Part shown: positions 1 through 5,791 of the stretch, piece by piece
Numbering within the stretch: position 1 is the first letter of the stretch
Layout: every line of letters begins with the position of its first letter
Source of the DNA: an uncultured Acidobacteriota bacterium
Lineage (GTDB): Bacteria; Acidobacteriota; Vicinamibacteria; Vicinamibacterales; SCN-69-37
Assembly (NCBI GenBank): GCA_937880585.1
Contig: CALFMR010000529.1
Location: 1-7,668 of the forward strand
DNA: 7,668 bases
Reading direction: 5' to 3'
The notes under the pieces: model-generated
Seen by the model: the letters and a program-made list of their open reading frames with translations, nothing else
Told to the model about the DNA's origin: nothing
The model's database searches: none
Position numbers and translations under genes: made by a program

Positions 1-3000
1 CGAACAACTTCTTCCTCGAGATGCAGTATCAGGGCATCGAGGAACAGCGCGTCGTCAACACCGGGCTCGTGCCGATTGCGCGCGACCTGAACCTGCCGCT
101 CGTCTGCACGAACGACGTGCATTACCTGCGGCAGACCGACCAGCATCCGCACGACGTGCTGCTGTGCATCGGCACGGGCAAGAGCGTCAGCGACGAGAAG
201 CGGCTGAAGTATCACGGCGATCAGTTCTTCCTGAAGACGCCGGAGGAGATGTGGCGCGTCTTCGGCGATCATCCCGACGCGATCGCCAACACGCTGCGCA
301 TCGCGGAGCGATGCGACGTCACGCTGCCGAAAGGCGACGAGTTCCTTCCGAACTTCGACGTGCCGGAGGGCTACACCGTCGAGTCGTATTTCGAGGAGAT
401 GACGCGGCAGGGCTTCCGCGAGCGCACGCCACGCTGGCGCGCGATGGCCGAGCGCGGCGAGCTGCGGCACACGCTCGAGGAGTACGAGACCCGGCTGAAC
501 TACGAGATCGACATCATCCGGCAGATGAAGTACCCGGGCTACTTCCTGATCGTCTGGGACTTCATCCGCTACGCGCGCGAACACGGCATCCCGGTCGGGC
601 CGGGCCGCGGATCGGCGGCGGGCAGCCTGGTCGCCTACTGCCTGCACATCACGGACGTCGACCCGCTGCACTTCGACCTGTACTTCGAGCGTTTCCTCAA
701 TCCCGAGCGCGTGACGCTGCCCGATATCGACATCGACTTCTGCGAGCGGCGCCGCGGCGAGGTCATCGCCTACGTCACCGAGAAGTACGGCCGCGAGAAC
801 GTTGCGCAGATCATCACGTTCGGGACGATGAAGGCGCGGGCGGCCGTGCGCGACGTCGGCCGTGTGATGGAGATGCCCATCTCGGAGGTCGATCGCGTCG
901 CCAAGCTCATCCCGAGCGCGCTCGACATGACGCTCGACGTCGCGGTGAAGGAGAATCCGGCGCTCGCCGAGCTCGAGAAGCGCGATGAGCGCGTCCGCGA
1001 GCTGCTGGCGGTCGCCCGCCGCCTCGAGGGCATGACCCGCCATGCCTCGGTCCACGCCGCTGGCGTCGTCATCGCGCCGAAGCCCATCACCGAGTTCGCC
1101 CCTGTCTATCGCAGCCAGAAGGACGACGGTGAAATCACGACGCAATGGGCGATGAAGGAGATCGAGCGCGTCGGCCTGTTGAAGATGGACTTCCTCGGCC
1201 TCAGCACGCTGACGCTCCTCGACGACGCCGTCAAGCACATTGCGGAGACGACGGGCGAGACGGTCAATCTCGAGGCGCTGCCGCTCGATGACGCGAAGAC
1301 CTATCAGGTTTTCCAGGTTGGCCAGACGCACGGCGTGTTCCAGTTCGAGAGCTCGGGCATGCGCGACACGCTGCGGAAGGCGAAGCCGCAGTGCCTCGAA
1401 GATCTGATCGCGCTCAACGCGCTCTATCGCCCGGGGCCGCTCCGCGGCGGCGTCGTCGACGACTACATCGGCCGCAAGCACGGCCGCGTCGAGATCGAGT
1501 ACGAGCTTCCGCAGATGAAGTCCGTGCTCGAGGAGACCTACGGCGTCATCGCCTATCAGGAGCAGGTCATGCGGCTCGCGAGCGGGCTGGCCGGCTTCAC
1601 GTTGGGGCAGGCCGACGAGCTGCGCCGCGCGATGGGCAAGAAGGACGCCGCGAAGATGCAGGCCCAGCGCGACCGCTTCATGCAGGGCTGCAAGGCGAAC
1701 GCGATTCCCGAGAAGAAGGCGGCGAAGATTTTCGAGTTCATCGAGTTCTTCGCCGGCTACGGCTTCAACAAGTCGCACTCGACGACCTACGCGCTGCTCG
1801 CCTACCAGACGGCGTACCTCAAGGCAAACTACCCGCGGCACTTCATGGCGGCGCTGCTGACGATCGAGTCGCAGAGCTCCGACAAGGTCGCGCTGTACCT
1901 GGCTGAGTGCCGCGACCTGGGCGTTCCAGTGCTGCCGCCCGACATCAACGCGAGCCGCTGGCAGTTCACCGTCGAGCCGGAGGGCGTGCGCTTCGGCCTC
2001 GGCGCCGTCAAGGGCGCGGGCGAGAGCGCCGTGCGGTCGATCCTCGATGCGCGCGACACGTTCGATGGCCGCATCCGATCGATCTTCGAGCTGGCCGAGC
2101 GCATCGATCTGCGGCTCGTCAACAAGAAGGTCCTCGAGACGCTCATCAAGGCGGGCGCGTTCGACTCGCTCAATCCGGCTGGGCGCGAGGACTACCGCGC
2201 GTGGCGTCCGCGTCTGCTCGCCGGCGTCGATCGCGTCCTCGACCACGGCAGCCGTCATCAGAAGGACCGTGATCAGGGCCAGTCACGGCTGTTCGGCGGC
2301 GATCTCGACGCCGACACGCGCCCGTCCGACGAGGCCGCGCTCGCCCCGGTCACGCCCTGGTCCGAAGCGGAAGCGCTGGGGTTCGAGAAGGAATCGCTCG
2401 GCCTCTACATGAGCGGGCATCCACTGCAGCGTTACGCCGACGTGCTCGCCGCGGCGGGCATCCGGCGCCTCGCGGAATTGACGCAGTCGGAGGCCGACTG
2501 CTCGATCGCCGGCATCGTCACCGGCCTTCGGCCGCTCAAGACGAAACGTGGCGATCGCATGGCCGTGTGCATGCTCGAGGACGAGGCCGCCAAGGTCGAA
2601 GCCGTCGTCTTCCCTGAAGCCTTCGCGAAGTACGGACATCTGGTCGTCGACGACGCGATGCTGCTCGCGAAGGGGAAGTACGAGCGCGACGAAGAGACGA
2701 GCCGGCTCGTCGTCGCGGAACTCACGCCGCTCGAGGCCGTGCGTGAGCGAACCGTGCGCGAAGTCGAGATTCACTTGCCGGGGAAGGGCCTGGGGCGGGC
2801 GGCGATCGAAGAGCTGGCCACGGTGCTCGATCGGTATCCAGGCAGCCGGCGCGTGTCGGTGCTCGTGGATCTGAACGGCGAGGTGACCGGTAGTTCGCGG
2901 CGTGTGCGCGTCCGCGCGGCGACGGCGCGACGCATCAAGCCGAGCGAGCAGCTCGTGCGCGACGTCGAAGCCGTGTGCGGCAAGGGCGCCGTCGTCTTGA

Positions 3001-3005
3001 AGTAG
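1..3005 (+). CDS. dnaE: DNA polymerase III alpha subunit (DnaE), 5'-truncated by window edge
   Basis: Catalytic subunit of the replicative DNA polymerase III holoenzyme; it extends DNA at the fork in the cytoplasm. The frame is open from base 3, and residues before the first ATG (base 21) already fit the family, so that ATG is internal; by recalled alignment with E. coli DnaE about 175 N-terminal residues lie outside. Visible in order: the end of the PHP domain with Asp-x-His (114-122); PVGPGRGS (591-614); the palm motif PDIDIDF with catalytic Asp at 723 and 729; a third catalytic Asp in ADELRRAMGKK (1614); GYGFNKSHS (1755-1781); the helix-hairpin-helix region (about 1980-2190); a clamp-binding-like QSRLF (2280-2294); an OB fold (about 2500-2740); and a C-terminal domain ending at TAG 3003-3005. 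No frameshift is seen. The roughly 1000 codons present plus the missing part match the usual size of about 1160. accA follows, as in E. coli and many other bacteria. Confidence 0.97.
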   Translation, partial: NNFFLEMQYQGIEEQRVVNTGLVPIARDLNLPLVCTNDVHYLRQTDQHPHDVLLCIGTGKSVSDEKRLKYHGDQFFLKTPEEMWRVFGDHPDAIANTLRIAERCDVTLPKGDEFLPNFDVPEGYTVESYFEEMTRQGFRERTPRWRAMAERGELRHTLEEYETRLNYEIDIIRQMKYPGYFLIVWDFIRYAREHGIPVGPGRGSAAGSLVAYCLHITDVDPLHFDLYFERFLNPERVTLPDIDIDFCERRRGEVIAYVTEKYGRENVAQIITFGTMKARAAVRDVGRVMEMPISEVDRVAKLIPSALDMTLDVAVKENPALAELEKRDERVRELLAVARRLEGMTRHASVHAAGVVIAPKPITEFAPVYRSQKDDGEITTQWAMKEIERVGLLKMDFLGLSTLTLLDDAVKHIAETTGETVNLEALPLDDAKTYQVFQVGQTHGVFQFESSGMRDTLRKAKPQCLEDLIALNALYRPGPLRGGVVDDYIGRKHGRVEIEYELPQMKSVLEETYGVIAYQEQVMRLASGLAGFTLGQADELRRAMGKKDAAKMQAQRDRFMQGCKANAIPEKKAAKIFEFIEFFAGYGFNKSHSTTYALLAYQTAYLKANYPRHFMAALLTIESQSSDKVALYLAECRDLGVPVLPPDINASRWQFTVEPEGVRFGLGAVKGAGESAVRSILDARDTFDGRIRSIFELAERIDLRLVNKKVLETLIKAGAFDSLNPAGREDYRAWRPRLLAGVDRVLDHGSRHQKDRDQGQSRLFGGDLDADTRPSDEAALAPVTPWSEAEALGFEKESLGLYMSGHPLQRYADVLAAAGIRRLAELTQSEADCSIAGIVTGLRPLKTKRGDRMAVCMLEDEAAKVEAVVFPEAFAKYGHLVVDDAMLLAKGKYERDEETSRLVVAELTPLEAVRERTVREVEIHLPGKGLGRAAIEELATVLDRYPGSRRVSVLVDLNGEVTGSSRRVRVRAATARRIKPSEQLVRDVEAVCGKGAVVLK

Positions 3006-3011
3006 CGGCTG

Positions 3012-3039
3012 GTCGGCGACCGCCGGCCGTGTCGCCGGC
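3012..3039 (+). other. Inverted repeat / hairpin in the dnaE-accA gap
   Basis: Bases 3012-3020 pair with 3031-3039: nine base pairs including one G-U wobble (3013 with 3038), around a 10-base GC-rich loop. The hairpin sits between the dnaE stop and the accA Shine-Dalgarno-like GAGG. No T-run follows it, so it is not a standard intrinsic terminator. It could be an RNA-stability or attenuating structure, or chance in GC-rich DNA. The pairing is seen directly; the function is unknown. Confidence 0.4.
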
Positions 3040-3046
3040 GGCAATC

Positions 3047-3050
3047 GAGG
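3047..3050 (+). promoter_or_regulatory. Shine-Dalgarno-like GAGG for accA
   Basis: GAGG lies only three bases before the ATG at 3054, which is tight spacing. No other ATG, GTG or TTG occurs in this frame between the dnaE stop and 3054, so the start is nevertheless well fixed. Confidence 0.5.
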
Positions 3051-3053
3051 CTT

Positions 3054-4055
3054 ATGGCAGAACTCCTGGATTTCGAAGAACCGATCGCGGTCCTGCAGAA
3101 AGAGATCGAAGCGCTGCGGCTGATGCCGTCCACGCCCGAGCGGCTTGCGGCGATTCAGCAGCTCGAGGACCGGGCGACGAGCCTGCGCGTCGAGATCTAC
3201 GCAACGCTCAAGCCGTGGCAGCGCGTGCAGGTGGCGCGCCATCCGAATCGGCCCTGCATGCTCGACTACGTCGAGCGGCTGTTCCAGGAATTCACCGAGG
3301 TTCACGGTGACCGCCGCTTCGCCGACGACACGGCCATCGTCGCCGGCTTCGGCTTGTACCACGGCCAGCCGGCCGCGGTCGTCGGCCATCAGAAGGGCCG
3401 CGACACCAAGCAGAAGATCTACCGGAACTTCGGATACGCGCGGCCGGAGGGCTATCGCAAGGCGATGCGCGTCATGAAGCTCGCCGAGAAGTTCCGCGAG
3501 CCCGTCATCGTGTTCATTGACACGCCGGCCGCGTATCCCGGCATCGAGTCCGAGGAGCGCGGCGTGGCCGAAGCCATTGCCGTCAATCTACGCGAGATGG
3601 CGCTGCTCGACACGCCGATCGTGGTCGTCGTCTGCGGTGAAGGCGGCAGCGGCGGTGCGCTCGGACTCGCGGTCGGCGATCGTGTGCTGATGCAGGAGTT
3701 CGGCATCTACAGCGTCATTCCACCCGAAGGCTGCGCCGCGATCCTGTGGCGTGATGCGCAGCGGAAAGTCGAAGCGGCGGAGGCGTTGAAGATCACGGCG
3801 CCCGACTTGCTGGCGCTTGGGCTCATCGACGAAGTCGTCAAGGAGCCGCCCGGTGGCGCACACCTCGACTACGACCGGGCCGCGGCACTCGTGGACGAAG
3901 CGGTTGGTCGACACCTGGCCGAGCTTCAGGCGATGACGTCAGAGGCGCGGCTCGACGCGCGCTACGACAAGTTCCGTGACATGGGGCACGCCGGCCAGTC
4001 CTTCGTGGACGAAGGCGCGCCGGCCGGCTCGCGCGCGCCCGGACAGGCGGGCTGA
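3054..4055 (+). CDS. accA: Acetyl-CoA carboxylase carboxyltransferase subunit alpha
   Basis: With AccD it forms the carboxyltransferase of acetyl-CoA carboxylase, moving the carboxyl group from carboxybiotin to acetyl-CoA to give malonyl-CoA, the first committed step of fatty-acid synthesis in the cytoplasm. The 333-residue product is slightly longer than E. coli AccA (319). Seen: the N-terminal helical start LDFEEPIAVLQKEIEALR (5-22), ARHPNRP (61-67), HGDRRFADD (84-92), GHQKGRDTK (111-119), FIDTPAAYPG (154-163), the oxyanion-hole glycine stretch GEGGSGG (195-201), PPEGCAAILW (223-232) and a GLIDE-VVKEPPGGAH region (256-270). The family core is complete; a Gly/Ala/Pro-rich tail of about 20 residues at the C-terminus has no counterpart in the E. 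coli protein I recall. Position 159 is Ala where E. coli has Gly. The gene follows dnaE after 48 bases, and its stop overlaps the recJ start by one base. No accD is in the window, so it must be elsewhere. Confidence 0.97.
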   Translation: MAELLDFEEPIAVLQKEIEALRLMPSTPERLAAIQQLEDRATSLRVEIYATLKPWQRVQVARHPNRPCMLDYVERLFQEFTEVHGDRRFADDTAIVAGFGLYHGQPAAVVGHQKGRDTKQKIYRNFGYARPEGYRKAMRVMKLAEKFREPVIVFIDTPAAYPGIESEERGVAEAIAVNLREMALLDTPIVVVVCGEGGSGGALGLAVGDRVLMQEFGIYSVIPPEGCAAILWRDAQRKVEAAEALKITAPDLLALGLIDEVVKEPPGGAHLDYDRAAALVDEAVGRHLAELQAMTSEARLDARYDKFRDMGHAGQSFVDEGAPAGSRAPGQAG

Positions 4056-5791
4056 TGCGGCGCCGCCTCTGGGAGGACGTGCCCGTCGACGACGCGTCCG
4101 CTAGACGGATGGCGGCTGAGCTTGACGTGCCGCCCGTCATCGCGCGGCTCCTGTGCCAGCGCGGCTTCGCCGACGCGGACGCGGCCCGGCGCTTTCTCGC
4201 GCCGGATCTCAGTCAACTGCACGACCCGTTTCAGCTCGCCGGCATGCGCGCGGCGATCGACCGGATCATGGGCGCGATCGCGCGCAATGAGCGCGTCGCC
4301 ATCCATGGCGATTACGACGTCGACGGCGTGACGGCCACCGTCATGCTGCGGCGCGCGATTGAACTGGCTGGCGGGGACGTCATCCACTTCGTGCCGCACC
4401 GGCTCGAGCACGGCTACGGGCTGCAGCCGGCGACGATCGAACGGTTGCACGCGGCGGGCGCGCGGGTCATTGTCTCGGTCGACTGCGGGATTCGCGCAGC
4501 CGAGGCGGCGGCGCGTGCGGCGGAGATCGGCGTCGACCTCATCATCACGGACCATCACGAGCCGGGCGACGCGCTGCCGCCGGCGCTGGCCGTCATCAAT
4601 CCGAAGCGTGTGGATTGCACGTATCCGGACAAACGGCTGGCCGGCGCGGGCGTCGCGCTGAAAGTCGTGCAGGCGCTCTTCGCCACGGCCGGACGCGGCC
4701 CCGAGGCGCTGCCGCCGTTCGTGAAGATTGCCGCCATCGGCACGCTCGCCGATATCGTGCCGCTCATCGGCGAGAACCGCGTGATCGCGCACTGCGGCCT
4801 GCACGCGCTCTCGGTAGGGCCGCACAGCGCGGGCATCGAGGCGCTGCTCGCCGAGAGCGGCCTGCTCGGGCGCGAGCTGGACAGCATGCACGTCGGGTTC
4901 GTGCTGGCGCCGCGCTTGAACGCCGCGGGCCGCATGCACTCGCCAGACCTGGCTGCCGATCTGCTCCTGCTGCGTGGGCGCGATGACGACGTCCGCAGCC
5001 GCGCGCGAGAGCTGGCGCGACAGTTGTCCGAGCAGAACGCGCGGAGGCAGGAAGAAGAAGCGACGATCCTGGCCGAGGCGCGCAAGGTCATCGATCACGA
5101 TCCGGACGTCGGCGGTCAGAACGTGCTCGTCGTGGCCGGCGACGGCTGGCATCGCGGCGTCATCGGTATCGTCGCGTCGAAGCTCGTCGAGGCGTACCAC
5201 AAACCCACGATCGTGTTGTCGGTAGAGGACGGCGTCGCACAGGGATCGGGACGCAGCATCGCCGGCTTCGATCTGCTTGCCGGACTCGAGTCGTGCGCGG
5301 ACGTGTTCCTGCGGTTCGGCGGGCACAAGATGGCCGCGGGCATGACGCTCGCCGGCGACCGCGTGGATGAGCTGCGGCGTCGTCTGGCGGCACGCGCCAA
5401 TGCCGAGCTCTCGCCCGACGACCTCGTGCCGCGGTTGCGCATCGACGCGGAGATGGCGCTCGGTGAAATCTCGGGCGACGTCGTGCGTGTGCTGGCGCGG
5501 CTCGGACCGTTCGGCATGGCGAACCCGAAGCCTGTGTTCCGCGCCGCGCCGGTCGATCTCGTCGCGCCGCCGCGCAAGCTGAAGGAGCGGCATCTGTCGC
5601 TCGTCGTGAAGCAGGCCGGCCGCGCGTTCCGCGCGATGGCGTGGCGCGCAGCCGATCGCGAAGCGTACCTGTCGGCGCACCGGTATGGTCTGGAGCTGGC
5701 CTATTCGCTCGACGAGACGGAATATCGCGGCGAGCGGCTGACCGAGCTCACGGTCGCCGACCTGCGCGTGCCCGACGGAGCGCCGGCGTGA
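4055..5791 (+). CDS. recJ: Single-stranded-DNA-specific 5'-3' exonuclease RecJ
   Basis: Metal-dependent DHH-family nuclease degrading single-stranded DNA 5' to 3' in RecF-pathway recombination, mismatch repair and base-excision repair; cytoplasmic. The 578-residue length is typical. The N-terminal RecJ lead-in is present (RGF at 36-38, FLAPDL at 47-52). The catalytic core shows HGDYDVDG with Asp 86, 88 and 90; VDCGIRA with Asp 143; TDHHEPGD with the Asp166-His167-His168 signature; ADIVPL with Asp 233; and APRLNAAGRM. The DHHA1 part has GWHRGVIGIVASKL, GSGRS (397-401) and FGGHKMAAGM (421-430). A C-terminal OB-fold region precedes TGA 5789-5791. All expected metal ligands are present, so an active enzyme is expected. 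The ATG at 4055 shares its A with the accA stop, and AGG at 4045-4047 is a weak Shine-Dalgarno; coupling to accA translation is likely. The long antisense ORF across it is a GC-rich shadow. Confidence 0.97.
   Translation: MRRRLWEDVPVDDASARRMAAELDVPPVIARLLCQRGFADADAARRFLAPDLSQLHDPFQLAGMRAAIDRIMGAIARNERVAIHGDYDVDGVTATVMLRRAIELAGGDVIHFVPHRLEHGYGLQPATIERLHAAGARVIVSVDCGIRAAEAAARAAEIGVDLIITDHHEPGDALPPALAVINPKRVDCTYPDKRLAGAGVALKVVQALFATAGRGPEALPPFVKIAAIGTLADIVPLIGENRVIAHCGLHALSVGPHSAGIEALLAESGLLGRELDSMHVGFVLAPRLNAAGRMHSPDLAADLLLLRGRDDDVRSRARELARQLSEQNARRQEEEATILAEARKVIDHDPDVGGQNVLVVAGDGWHRGVIGIVASKLVEAYHKPTIVLSVEDGVAQGSGRSIAGFDLLAGLESCADVFLRFGGHKMAAGMTLAGDRVDELRRRLAARANAELSPDDLVPRLRIDAEMALGEISGDVVRVLARLGPFGMANPKPVFRAAPVDLVAPPRKLKERHLSLVVKQAGRAFRAMAWRAADREAYLSAHRYGLELAYSLDETEYRGERLTELTVADLRVPDGAPA
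5777..5780 (+). promoter_or_regulatory. Shine-Dalgarno GGAG deciding the GTG start at 5788
   Basis: GGAG inside the end of recJ lies seven bases before the GTG at 5788, ideal spacing. Together with the four-base GTGA stop/start overlap and the positively charged residues plus hydrophobic anchor right after it, this supports GTG over any downstream ATG (the first in frame is at about 6043, after the anchor). Confidence 0.7.

Noticed and set aside
21..23. ATG at 21 as the dnaE start
   Set aside because: The frame is open to the window edge, in-frame residues upstream fit the family, and starting here would delete most of the PHP domain.
164..988. Second + strand ORF inside dnaE (274 codons), with similar ones at 1391-1906 and 1907-2272
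   Set aside because: These are out-of-frame shadows of dnaE, dominated by Arg and Ala, with no ribosome binding site or motif noted.
3012..3039. Rho-independent terminator for dnaE
   Set aside because: The stem is not followed by a T-run; the next bases are mixed sequence leading straight into the accA ribosome binding site.
2283..3389. Minus-strand ORF of 368 codons across the dnaE end and accA start
   Set aside because: It is antisense to two clearly identified conserved genes and shows no domain of its own.
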